Shown here: piece after piece, positions 52,938 to 61,899 of the stretch
Position numbering within the stretch: position 1 is the stretch's first letter
Layout: each line of letters begins with the position of its first letter
Assembly: GCA_012845835.1 (NCBI GenBank)
Contig: JABAKD010000019.1
Span: 6,371,494-6,435,493, forward strand
Length of the DNA stretch: 64,000 nt
DNA from: Undaria pinnatifida
Taxonomy: Eukaryota; Sar; Phaeophyceae; Laminariales; Alariaceae
Reading direction: 5' to 3'
Notes under the pieces: generated by a model
The model's database searches: none
Told to the model about the DNA's origin: nothing
Seen by the model: the letters and a program-made list of their open reading frames with translations, nothing else
Program-made: the position numbers and the translations under genes

Positions 52938-53700
52938 AAACCAGCGATTTCTTCTTTAACGAGCGTTTCATCGCCGCGGCCGAAACTACGGTTGGGCCCA
53001 TGGTAAGGGGGGTGTCCCTTTTTGGTCCGTTTTTCGCATTGGCTCGGAGTCACTCGCGCGAGTACCCCCTCCGTCCCTCTGCGGTCTTACGTTTTCTTGG
53101 TGTGAGATAACTTTGTCGAAATCAGTCCGCAGATGGAATGGTTATCTGTCGCCGCCCCCAAAACAACCGCCTAACGCACTCTTGTCCGCGAGGTACTGAG
53201 TCACTCGCGCGAGTGGCTCAAGCCCGACAGGGAACAATCGGGGGGGGTTACCCCCAACCATAGCCTTGGTCATACCCTCATTCTCGCCACACCGCGTTTT
53301 TTCAGCGCGCTCGCACGACATGACGCGGTACCTCACGCGGACAAAATGCCGCAAAGGAAGAGGGGGTTTACTCGCGATAGAGTGACCCCGAGACACCGTG
53401 AAAAAAATAATAATAAAAAAAGGCCCCAAAGGGGGACCCTTATTATGGTACCGTATCCTGGGTCGTGCTCGACACGAAGAGGGACGCTCAGAGAAAAGTT
53501 TGGCACCCCGTACTTTTTTGTTTGCCAAGGACTATCGAACGATGACGTCGGGGTGGCAGAAAGGGGCACCGTATTTGCAGGCGACACGGCCGGTATCGTA
53601 TCGTAGGAGCTGGTTTTTTATTAAACCGGCGATTTTCCGTGAAAAGAAAGTTAGGGCGGGGGCTACCGTGTACAACGACTCGGTCCCGATGAACGACTAT
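52938..53700 (+). mobile_element. MITE family C, copy 2, split by other sequence
   Basis: Left part at 52938-52985 (CCAGCGATTTCTTCTTTAAC, GAGCGTTTCATCG). Right part at 53510-53690 (TTTTTTGTTTGCCAAGGAC, GAACGATGACGTCGGGGTGG, CACGGCCGG..GAGCTGG, ACCGGCGATTTTCCGTGAAA, GGCGGGGGCTACCGTG). About 520 bp of unrelated sequence lies between. It may be two fragments or one copy with an insertion. Confidence 0.65.
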
Positions 53701-53799
53701 CACTGATAACACTTTTCGTTGTTGATGTTCATTCACCCTTGATGGCAACATTCATAGCAGTCAAAGGTACATTCAAAGGATGATACAAGTATCGGTGAA

Positions 53800-53905
53800 A
53801 ACTCGCGGCCGGTGTATCTATCACAAAGCTTTCAAGGATGAGTATAGACCCAGCTCGCGGCCGGTGTATCTATCACACAGCTTTCAAGGATGAGTATAGA
53901 CCCAA
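53800..53905 (+). repeat. About 52-bp tandem duplication
   Basis: GCTCGCGGCCGGTGTATCTA, TCACACAGCTTTCAAGGATG and AGTATAGACCCA repeat twice. GCTTTCAAGGATGAGTATAG resembles the GCTTGCAAAGATGAGT of family B. Confidence 0.8.
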
Positions 53906-54149
53906 ACCATCATCGAACTCCGCACAGCTGACTTATTTAGCAAAAAAAAATGTAAAACGTCATGGCCCAGGGAGATGTACACACGAACGAATTGTAAAAC
54001 ACAAAAGGCACATGCTACGGTTACCAGGTTCACGATTTTATTTTTCCGGAGCGCTCCTCCTCCCTCCACTTGAAAAGCTCTGTATACCTCACCCTAAGCC
54101 TGATTTTACGACGCACGTTCTACGTGCTACGACAGAGATATACCATTTT

Positions 54150-54420
54150 TTGTCTCAAATGGTTTCGGAATGACGTAGGGGGGCTCCTTAGCCCGAAATC
54201 GTCCGAAAAATAGACCATTTTGATTTTTTGTTGCATGATTCTCTTTGTGTACCCTAGGCCATACAGGGTTTTTTCAATCCGGTTACTATAGTAGCAGTTT
54301 TGTTTTTCTCCAAAATCAGTTTTTTTTTTTATTGGCAGAGGTCTTAAGCCTCCAAAATTGGGAAAACTCGAAGGAAAAAAAAATGGTGCAACCTCTATCG
54401 TAAGCGCGCGTCTTAACCTT
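54150..54420 (-). repeat. Dispersed repeat family A, copy
   Basis: On +, GGGGGGCTCCTTAGCCCGAA, ATCGTCCGAAAAATAGAC, TTGCATGATTCTCTTTGTGT, CCCTAGGCCATACAGGG and CTATCGTAAGCGCGCGTCTT. It faces the + copy at 54530-54770, forming an inverted pair with a spacer of about 110 bp. Confidence 0.75.
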
Positions 54421-54529
54421 GGACGGAAAAGAAAAAAAACGAAAAACGGGCGGCCCGCTGAATGAAACCCTTTATTAATGCCCTAGGTGCACTAAGATTA
54501 GCACGCCGCGTTCTGCGATCGATAGAAGT

Positions 54530-55000
54530 GCACCGCTTTTTTTGTCGGAGATTCCTTAATTTGGGGGAGCTTAAGGACCTCTCCCAAAACCTGATTGGGC
54601 AGAAAAAGATGAAAAAAAAAAACCGCTACCCCTGCCGAATGAAAAAATCCCATGGCCGAGGTACACGACGAGAATCAAGCAACAAAAAAGGATGGCCCAT
54701 TATTTATTTATTTTTCCCGACGATTTTGGGTTAAGGAGCCCTGTTTTTCTCAAAAACAAGAACCGAAATTAAGTGCTACCTCTAACGTAGCACGCGTCTT
54801 GAGGAGCCGAAACAAGAACCGAAATTAAGTGCTACCTCTACCGTAGCACGCGTCTTAAGGAGCCAAAACAAGAACCACAATTAAGTGCTACCTCTAACGT
54901 AGCACGCGTCTTGAGAAGCCAAAACAAGAACCAAAACCAGTTTACGCCGATTTTGGGTATAAGAAGCCCCGTCATTTCGGAAAACGTTTTTGGTCGCGAG
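54530..55000 (+). repeat. Family A copy plus a 56-bp tandem satellite of its end
   Basis: 54530-54770 is a standard copy (GGTACACGACGAGAATCAAG, CCCGACGATTTTGGGTTAAG). From about 54755 to 54925 its terminal block (GTGCTACCTCTAACGTAGCA, CGCGTCTTGAGGAGCC, AACAAGAACC) repeats three times. A second core (CGCCGATTTTGGGTAT, CCCCGTCATTTCGG) follows at 54940-54990. Confidence 0.8.
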
Positions 55001-55009
55001 AAGGAGAAG

Positions 55010-55300
55010 GGGAAATTACTGATGTTATAAAAATAAAAATGCACTCCATCCAGCTGCTGCTGTGAGATCGAATGTTTTTTCGTCGAAAAACTCATATTTG
55101 CAAGCAAGTGTGTGATACTCCGATCGCGCGCGTATGACTGGGTGTGTGTGTCCTCATTAAGGATATAGGTCGGCGACTGCCCTTAGAACTACAGTGTAGC
55201 TTGCACCAGAGGGTGAACACAGGGTGATGTTAACCAATCTGTGTGCGCGGAAACTATAAAACCCGTTTTCGAGGCGGACAAAATCTGACAGCTGTGTATA
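55010..55300 (-). repeat. Dispersed repeat family B, full-length copy
   Basis: AAAATAAAAATGCACTCCAT, GTGAGATCGAATGTTTTTTC, GTGTGATACTCCGATCGCGCG, GTCCTCATTAAGGATATAGG, TCGGCGACTGCCC, GCGCGGAAACTATAAAACCC and GACAAAATCTGACAGCTGTG: all blocks of the family in order. Confidence 0.85.
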
Positions 55301-55484
55301 TACCACACCTCTGTCGAAGTATTCCGCTGTCCAGTTGACGTCGAAGCTGGGCCCTCGGGACGGGACGCGTCGGAGAAAGCGGTACAGGCAGGCCCCGGGT
55401 CTATTGCAGTCGGGCCGCTCTGATCGGAGGGGGTATTGTCATTCTTCGGAGTGTCATGCATGGCCGAGATGTCGCTTAGGATCA

Positions 55485-55720
55485 TAGACTATCGCGTCCC
55501 CACAAAACCGGAACGGAGCGCGTGGGGGTTTTTTACGCCAACCAGCCAGGTATCGCTTCCTCCCACGGAACGCGAAGCGCCGTGAGATGTTCGGCAGGCC
55601 GCCGCATGAACGGTGAGCTGTGCCCTGCTTAGAACCGCTCGTGAGGCGAACATTGGCATGTTGTGCGCACTTTCTTGCGTACAGATGACAGCCTCGTGTG
55701 AATTAGGGGGAATGCCCCAG
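55485..55720 (-). repeat. Repeat family H, copy
   Basis: Reverse of 45062-45310: GACTATCGCGTCCCCACAAA, CCGGAACGGAGCGCGTGGGG, CGCCGTGAGATGTTCGG, AGAACCGCTCGTGAGG. Downstream (55720-55960) is GC-rich with frames up to about 100 codons on both strands, unrecognised. Confidence 0.65.
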
Positions 55721-55969
55721 GCGACGCGGGCCCGCGCGGCGGCGCGGACCCGCGCAGCCGGGGACGACTGCGGGACGGACGGGAACACAACGGGCTGGGT
55801 ATGGGGACTCCCGCTTGACGCCGTTTCCCTTGACGATCCACGGCAACGTCTTGACGTCGGGGGAAAAGGTGCAGCCGCAGGTGGCGGGTCGACCCGCGCG
55901 CCTGAGCGTTGACGTGCTTGGCGTTATCAATCACTCCGGGCCTAGCAAAGACATCAGGAGACCCGTCAA

Positions 55970-56125
55970 GTGGGGTCGGGAAAACGAGAAGCCGTCAAGG
56001 GTGTCAAAGCGATCGGTCCACACTAAAACTTAGTATGGTTTGGCGTCGGTCGAGGTAGATTACTGGAAAGTTGCCGTCGGTCAACGGGTGAAAAGTTCCC
56101 GTCTCCTGGCATATTTGCCTGTGGG
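55970..56125 (+). repeat. Dispersed repeat family I, copy 2
   Basis: Same blocks as 38865-39015: GCCGTCAAGGGTGTCAAA, TCCACACTAAAACTTAG, GCGTCGGTCGAGGTAGATT, GGGTGAAAAGTTCCCGTCTC and CTGGCATATTTGCC. Confidence 0.8.
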
Positions 56126-56242
56126 AGAGCACCCACGACCGAACCGGGACTTTTCAACGTCGAATTTGCTACACTGCGGGCGACTATGTCTGTAAAGGCA
56201 AGCACCATACTGCTGTAAAGATATGCACCATATGCGACTGAT

Positions 56243-56485
56243 TATACGATAGCCCCCGCGCCAAAACCAGCAATTTTCTCTCAAGGAGCGTTTCCTGGCT
56301 GCTCAACACGAGGAAGGGTGCAATGAAAAAACTCTATGTTCATGTGTTTTCTTGTTGGCAAAGTACTGTCGAACAACGACGTCGGGGGGGGGCAAGGGGA
56401 ACCGTATGCCAGGAGATACGGCCGGGAGTTGGTTTCGAAACCGGCGATTTCGTTCAAGAAAAGTCGGGGGGGCTGCCGTAGTAAG
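56243..56485 (+). mobile_element. MITE family C, copy 3
   Basis: Left TIR ACGATAGCCCCCGCGCC, right end GGGGGGGCTGCCGT. Internal blocks CAAGGAGCGTTTCCTGGCTG, TTTTCTTGTTGGCAAAG, GAACAACGACGTCGGGG and ATACGGCCGGGAGTTGG, then ACCGGCGATTTCGTTC. Confidence 0.85.
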
Positions 56486-56529
56486 ACTCATGCGTACTAT
56501 TACCAGTATTAACCGGTGCTTACATTACG

Positions 56530-56720
56530 GAAAGAGTAGTACACGGCCGCTGTCATTAGTAAGAAACAGGACAATAAGAAAGGCAGACCGGCATTTAAAG
56601 GGATACAGTACATCCGGGACCTGTTATACTGAAGTTATAATGTAGGACGCACCCTCTTCTAACCAAGAAACCCAGCCTCGGTCAACATTTCTGCTCCTTA
56701 TTAGGTGTCCTGTGCTGTTA
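56530..56720 (+). repeat. Dispersed repeat family G, copy
   Basis: AAACAGGACAATAAGAAAGG, ACTGAAGTTATAATGTAGGA, CGCACCCTCTTCTAACCAAG, AAACCCAGCCTCGGTCAACA and TTATTAGGTGTCCTGTGCTG. Confidence 0.65.
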
Positions 56721-57392
56721 TGTATCCCAGCAGCCGGGGCTGCTATTAACCCATTGCCAACCTCCTGACTTTTTTCTACTCTAAATTGAAGTGATTCAGT
56801 TCCCATGTCGGAACTATTGCGGTACTAAAAGGGTCAAGACGTGTGGCCGACACCACTGGTTTTCGCGAGGCGAGTTATGATGGCAGAGGTATAGCACTAC
56901 TTTTTTGGATATACGAGTACTTGTATCCATTTGGCTTTCTGATGTGGGGAAAGGAAATTGGGAAACGGTTCCCTGGCAGGGGGGCATAAGAGAGATAACA
57001 CTGCTTTACGGAAGAAGTGTTCGATTTTTATCGGAACGACCTCTACTGGCTGTAAGCCATGTTGGCGATCAAGGCAAAAATAATCAAAATATATGATTAA
57101 TTAATGGGGCACCCATCCTCGACGCAACTAAGTGTCGGAGGGTCGCTCAGTTCGTGTTTCGAATTAAAAGTTACTTTTTGTTTTTGCGTGTACCCTAGGT
57201 CACGTGGGCTTGTTCACATCGGGTCTCGCTTTCAGTTTCACTCTATAAAAAAAGGCTTTCGGGTAAGATTGTAGAGCTCTCCGCAAATCAAGAACGTTGT
57301 ACCAGGAAAAAATGGCGCGCCTCTATACCGCAGCAGGCGCAGCAGGTGTCTCGTCACGTTTACAATAATAGTACAGGACATCCAACAAGGAC

Positions 57393-57700
57393 TGATTCTA
57401 CGATAGCCCCCCACCCCAAAAAAAAAAAAACAACAACAACAACAGCAACAACAACAACAACAACAACAACAACAAAAACAACAGCGTTTTTCTTTAACGA
57501 ACGCGTTTCATCGCGCTGCTCGACACGAGGAAGGATGCTATGAAAAAATGCCTTCATGGATTCTCTTGTTCGCAAAAGGAGCATCGAACGATGACGTCGG
57601 GGTGGCAAGGGGCATAGTGTTGCAGGAGTCACGGCCGGGAGCTGGTTTCAAAGCCAGCGATTTCGTGAAAGAAGAAAAGTTGGGCGGGCTACCGTAGAAC
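57393..57700 (+). mobile_element. MITE family C, copy 4, with internal (AAC)n expansion
   Basis: Left TIR ACGATAGCCCCCCACCCC, right end GGGCGGGCTACCGT. An (AAC)n microsatellite at about 57419-57482 sits where the other copies have only the AAAACCAGC junction, so the expansion arose inside this copy. The rest (CTTTAACGAACGCGTTTCAT, GAACGATGACGTCGGGGTGG, CACGGCCGGGAGCTGG) is well conserved. Confidence 0.88.
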
Positions 57701-58054
57701 ACGACTCCAAGAAACATAAAATATTATCCCATCAGGCTTGGTTGTTTACTCAAGAGAGGGTGCGCTCTGCACAAATCTCGGTATATCGGCTCCCCGGATT
57801 TCTTACTTACTTTTCCCGTAATATACCAACCAGCCTGTAGGCACTATTCTTGTTTCTCCGTGTTTTAATTTGATATCCTGTGCTTGCTGTGTTCTACACT
57901 TTTTTTTCCGTCTGAAATTCGAAAGAACGGTGTTAATTTAAGGTAAGCCCTTCAGAGGGGAAAAAAAGTGACGAAAAATATTGACGATTCCAGAATCCGT
58001 TACACGAAGCAGCGCCCGGGACGCCGGGTAGACGGGGTATGTGTTCACTCTATT

Positions 58055-58130
58055 GTGATCGCTTGTGTGTTCACTAGTGTGTTCACTAGTGTGTTCAGTA
58101 GTGTGTTCAGTAGTGTGTTGACTATCAATG
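58055..58130 (+). repeat. 12-bp minisatellite GTGTGTTCACTA
   Basis: About five units, GTGTGTTCACTA changing to GTGTGTTCAGTA. Confidence 0.85.
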
Positions 58131-58234
58131 GTGTGCTCAAGGCGCAACGGTAGGAACTTTACGACGCACGCGCCGCACTCTCATACATACATACGTCAAA
58201 GAAATCAACTGCTGAGAGCGACTACAGTTCAGCG

Positions 58235-58470
58235 TGGATAATAAGCGCAATTCGATCGATGTGAAGTCTACGGAGGGAGAAAGGGCTGGATATCTTCCCG
58301 CGATAAAAGAAAAAGAACGCACTGCACATACCGTATATAGTGAGGAGGGGGAAGAATACCATGCTTAGGGACCCCGGATCTTAGTTACGTCTAGGGAGGG
58401 AGAAGGAGAAGTAAAACAGGAGCGAAGATAACAGAAGGGATGAGCACAAAAAATGAAAACAAGAAAGCGC
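58235..58470 (+). mobile_element. 5'-truncated SINE
   Basis: GCGCAATTCGATCGATGTG, CGCGATAAAAGAAAAAG, GACCCCGGATCTTAGTTACG, TCTAGGGAGGGAGAAGGAG and GCGAAGATAACAGAAGGGAT, then AGCACAAAAAATG: the body and tail of the SINE without the tRNA-like head. Confidence 0.7.
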
Positions 58471-58899
58471 TCTGCATGCAAGCTCTTTCTTGCTTGACGG
58501 TTGACAATAATATACATAAAATATCTTGTTCTTGGTGGATATTAATGAAGCCCTCGAAAGGGTGGAAGCCAACCACACTTCCCGTAAACATCCTGTCTGG
58601 CTTTTTCCTGGCTTCTGCTCGTTTCCTTGGCAAATATCCCGTTGTTGCTTCCTTCTGTGTGTGGGCAGCTTGTGTACTGGATATCAGTTCCCGATTTTTT
58701 CTGATTTTTCTTGTGACTATATCGTCCTGGATTTATTTGTCTTCCTGCTCGTTTTCGTAGTAGTAGTAGGTATATCCTGTACAGTATAATACAGTGCACG
58801 TATGACATGCACAGTACAGGACACCTTATAAACAAAGGAACTGTGTACTAAGAAATTCAGGCTGTTACTTTATAAGCAATACAACAATAATAAATCATA

Positions 58900-59175
58900 G
58901 ATCCGCCGTACTGATGATGTTAGTTAGTGTAAAGCGCACCCTCTCCCAGATAAGAAATCCCGCCTGTCTGTGTGTGTATGGGTGTTTTTTTTTTCTGATC
59001 CTTATTAGGTATCAATGTGCTGTACCCTGGTGTGTATTATGTTGTGTGGTACCGTTGCCGACCACGTTATTTACAGAAATAAAACAAAATAGAGGGAGCC
59101 GTTAAGCTGAAGTTATACTGAAGTTAGTGTAGAACGCACGCTCTCCCAGATAAGAAACCCGGCCTGGGGGTGAAT
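58900..59175 (+). repeat. Family G, two partial copies
   Basis: GTTAGTGTAAAGCGCACCCT with CTCCCAGATAAGAAATCCCG at 58922-58970, and GTTAGTGTAGAACGCACGCT with CTCCCAGATAAGAAACCCGG at 59118-59166. The first is followed by a T-run. Confidence 0.75.
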
Positions 59176-59281
59176 ATTTTACGTTTCTAAGTAAAGGTTT
59201 CCCCCCTGCACATAGCTCTGTAAGTTAGTATGTGTCGTGTGTCTCGATTTTCCTTTTCTGTCGAAAAAAGAATCGCTTGCA

Positions 59282-59353
59282 TGTCCAATCCGAGAATCGA
59301 ACTCGGGTTTCCACAGCCACAATGTGGTGTACTGACCACTATACTAATTAGAC
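59282..59353 (-). tRNA. trnH-GUG: tRNA-His (GTG)
   Basis: A 72-nt gene without intron. Acceptor GTCTAAT pairs with ATTGGAC (one G-U) and the discriminator is A. The D arm is GTA..TAC around the loop AGTGGTCAG. The anticodon stem CCACA/TGTGG encloses loop TTGTGGC, giving anticodon GTG (His). The T arm is CCGAG-TTCGATT-CTCGG. All stems are intact, so it is probably functional. Its acceptor stem differs from the usual nuclear His pattern (GCCG/GTGG starts), so organellar-derived origin or a divergent nuclear gene should both be considered. A short AT-rich flank surrounds it and no tRNA neighbour is seen. Confidence 0.88.
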
Positions 59354-59399
59354 GGCGCTGAGCTCTGATCCAATCATTCACTACTGACCACTTAAGTCT

Positions 59400-60160
59400 T
59401 GTACTGCTAATATTTAGTTAGACCGTGTACTGACTACTATTAATATATATTGCATCTGGCCTAGTCTCATTTTGCTGTATTTGCACATCAACCTATGTGT
59501 TATCACGGTTGTCTCTGTCTTGTACAATGTGTGCAACTTGTTGTGGCGCTACAGAGCTCGTCTCTTCACGAGGCAGCGGCACAGGCACTGGTGTGTATGC
59601 TGGATTTAGACCAGTGGAAGCTATCAGTTTGATGTAAAAAACAAATACTCTACATACATACTGTACAACTGTAGTCTAATACTGTTGAACAAATCAGACC
59701 GCATTGACCACTACTAGACTACATACAGCAGTGTAGTAACACTGCTGTTGTCTTAAAAACCAGTGTGTGCTGTCTTCACATTAAATCACCGTTGTTTCTG
59801 TATTCCCAACGACATCATCATCATGATTCAGTACACCCAGTGCTCGTGCTGAATTATACTAGATTATAGAGAGAGATACCAGGTAGTCTATACAAATAAT
59901 AAATGATGTGTCCACAGTCGCAGACTGCTGCATGAGACAATCTTGAGAGTAAAAAAAACAAAAAAATGTTGTAGTTCATCAAGGCAATAAAGCAAGTGAA
60001 ATGCTAGCGCACCGGGCACGAGAGCACAACAAAACAACAAGCCAGACCATGAAAAAAGATTAAAAAAAAGGTCAAGGTCAGTCTACTAATAATTTTTATA
60101 TATACTAGTATTTAGTATTTGCTGCATTTTAGACGAATGAATGCTGTTCTTCTGGACAAA
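59400..60160. other. No gene seen; diverged repeat copy
   Basis: 59460-59650 matches the dispersed pair at 8835-9010 (TTTGCTGTATTTGCACATCA, AGAGCTCGTCTCTTCACGAG, CACAGGCACTGG). The rest is AT-rich without features. Confidence 0.5.
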
Positions 60161-60162
60161 CA

Positions 60163-60262
60163 AGTTTTTTTTTTTTTTCTCCGGCGGATGGGGAAAAATA
60201 AAGCTTTAGCTCACCACACTTCCACGTATTTTCATACGCGTCGTGTGACGATTTAACTTAGT
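60163..60262 (-). mobile_element. Poly(A)-tailed 3' end, repeat family E (copy 4)
   Basis: T-run 60165-60178, CTCCGGCGGATGGGGAAAAA, AAAGCTTTAGCTCACCACAC, TTCCACGTATTTTCATACGC and GACGATTTAACTTAGTTG. Confidence 0.75.
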
Positions 60263-60674
60263 TGCTTTCGCAGCCCAACGCTAGCTGGCGCACCCTTCGA
60301 AAAAACAAGCCTTTCTGATTTTGCATCACATTCTTCAGAACTACAACAACAAGCCTTTTTGATATTTTTCAATTATTATTTTTCTCATTTTTATGGTCTG
60401 TCTGGCTTGTGTTTTTTTTTGGTGTTCTCGTGCTACCCGGTACACGCTAGAAGCATTTCACTTGTTGGTTTACCTTGATTGATTTATTGCGGTTGTGTTT
60501 TGGTTTTCTCCTCTCTCACGGTCTGACCACACATATATATATATGGTCTGACACACCACATATAATTCGTATCTCTCTCGACGATGAAGAGTCTGCACGC
60601 GGACGTGGATGGGTGTACGGATGATGTCGTCGAGTAGAAAGAACGGTTTGATGTGAAGACACCACACACTCTAT

Positions 60675-60765
60675 ACCACTACACTACTACTACTACTGCT
60701 ACTGCTACTACTACTACTACTACTACTTTCTACTACTACTACTACTACTACTACTACACCACTAC
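60675..60765. repeat. (CTA)n microsatellite
   Basis: About 28 CTA units with TTT and GCT interruptions. Confidence 0.95.
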
Positions 60766-60785
60766 CATAAGTTTCACATCCGATT

Positions 60786-61035
60786 AATTGAACGCAATTC
60801 GATCGACAAGGGAAAAGAAAGGATTAAATGACGTCTCCTTGCGATAAGAATGAAGGCTCATACCGTGGGGGAGAGCCCCTGCTTTTAGCGACCCGGGATG
60901 TGAGTTACGACTATAAATATATCATTAATATAATAATAGAGAGGGACGGAGCTTTCAGGAGAAAGAAAGAGTGCAAAGATAATAGAAGAGGGATGAGTGC
61001 TCAAAAAAGAAGAAAGAAAAGAGAAGAAGAGCACG
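60786..61035 (+). mobile_element. 5'-truncated SINE
   Basis: GAACGCAATTCGATCGACAA, GCGATAAGAATGAAGGC, CATACCGTGGGGGAGAGCCC, GACCCGGGATGTGAGTTACG, then CAAAGATAATAGAAGAGGGA and an A-rich end. An AT insertion splits the region after GTTACGACTA. Confidence 0.65.
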
Positions 61036-61272
61036 ATTTATTGAGCGCTTCCGCGTCGATAACTCATACTACCTGGTAAACACTACTCCTATTACTACTT
61101 TTAATACTACTGCTACTATTACTACTAAATTATCCCCAAAAAGCCAAAGAAAATCTATAATATATAGAGGGAAACCCATAAAAGGAGGGGACATTCCGAT
61201 CGGCACACAGAGGAGTGTATTGTTATATTTCGTCAATAATGCGCGCTGTTGTGTCGTGGGTGTAAATGATAG

Positions 61273-61560
61273 CCGGTCGCCCCGGTGGCGTATCAGGTTA
61301 TCCTCGAGCCTGGTATATAGGTCAGTTTCGTGAGTTCGAGCCCCGCCGAGTGCATACTCGAGTATAAATTTGTGGGGACTTTTTCTTGCGCACAAATTGA
61401 CTTGCGGAAAACGCGAGAGCGTGAGTTAGCAACACTCGATGAAAAATCGACGAGCAGTGGGATTACTGAACCCTATGCGCGATAAACAAATGAAGGCAAG
61501 AACCGGGGGCAAGAAGGGACGACACCTGTGACCACGGCTTGTCCAGAAGCTGGAAAGTAA
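61273..61560 (+). mobile_element. tRNA-derived SINE, copy 3 (second tail variant)
   Basis: Head GGTCGCCCCGGTGGCGTATC with box A GGTGGCGTATCAGGTTA and box B GAGTTCGAGCCCC. Body ACGCGAGAGCGTGAGTTAGC and ATCGACGAG; tail CCCTATGCGCGATAAACAAA, CACCTGTGACCACGGCTTGT and CCAGAAG. The clearest Pol III promoter of the set. Confidence 0.85.
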
Positions 61561-61576
61561 AAGTGTTGTGAGAGAA

Positions 61577-61835
61577 ACATTTTATAAAAATTAAAATACA
61601 CTCCAGCTGTGAGATCGAATATTTTGTCGAAACTCATAGTTGCAAGCTGTGTGTGATACCCCGATCGCGCGTATTACGGGTTGTGTGTCCTCATTTAAAG
61701 ATATAGGTCGGCGACTCCCCTTGCAACTACAGTGTAGCTATCAGGGTCAAGAGGGTGATGTTAGGCGTCTGTGCGCGGAAACTATAAAACCCGTTTCTGA
61801 GGGGGACAAAATCTGACAGCTGTGGAAGAAAATTC
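61577..61835 (-). repeat. Dispersed repeat family B, best-preserved copy
   Basis: ATAAAAATTAAAATACACTC, GTGAGATCGAATATTTTGTC, TTGCAAGCTGTGTGTGATAC, CCCGATCGCGCGTATTACGG, TAGGTCGGCGACTCCCCTTG, ACAGTGTAGCTATCAGGGTC, GCGCGGAAACTATAAAACCC and GACAAAATCTGACAGCTGTG. Confidence 0.88.
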
Positions 61836-61899
61836 ATCAGTAGTTTATCAAATGAATCCTGTAGGTCGAATATCCGGTGAGGGGAGGGCGGAGTTTTGA

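Noticed and set aside
55613-55934. Overlapping GC-rich frames of about 100 codons on both strands
   Set aside because: No recognised domain; partly inside repeat family H; GC-rich sequence leaves several frames open by chance.
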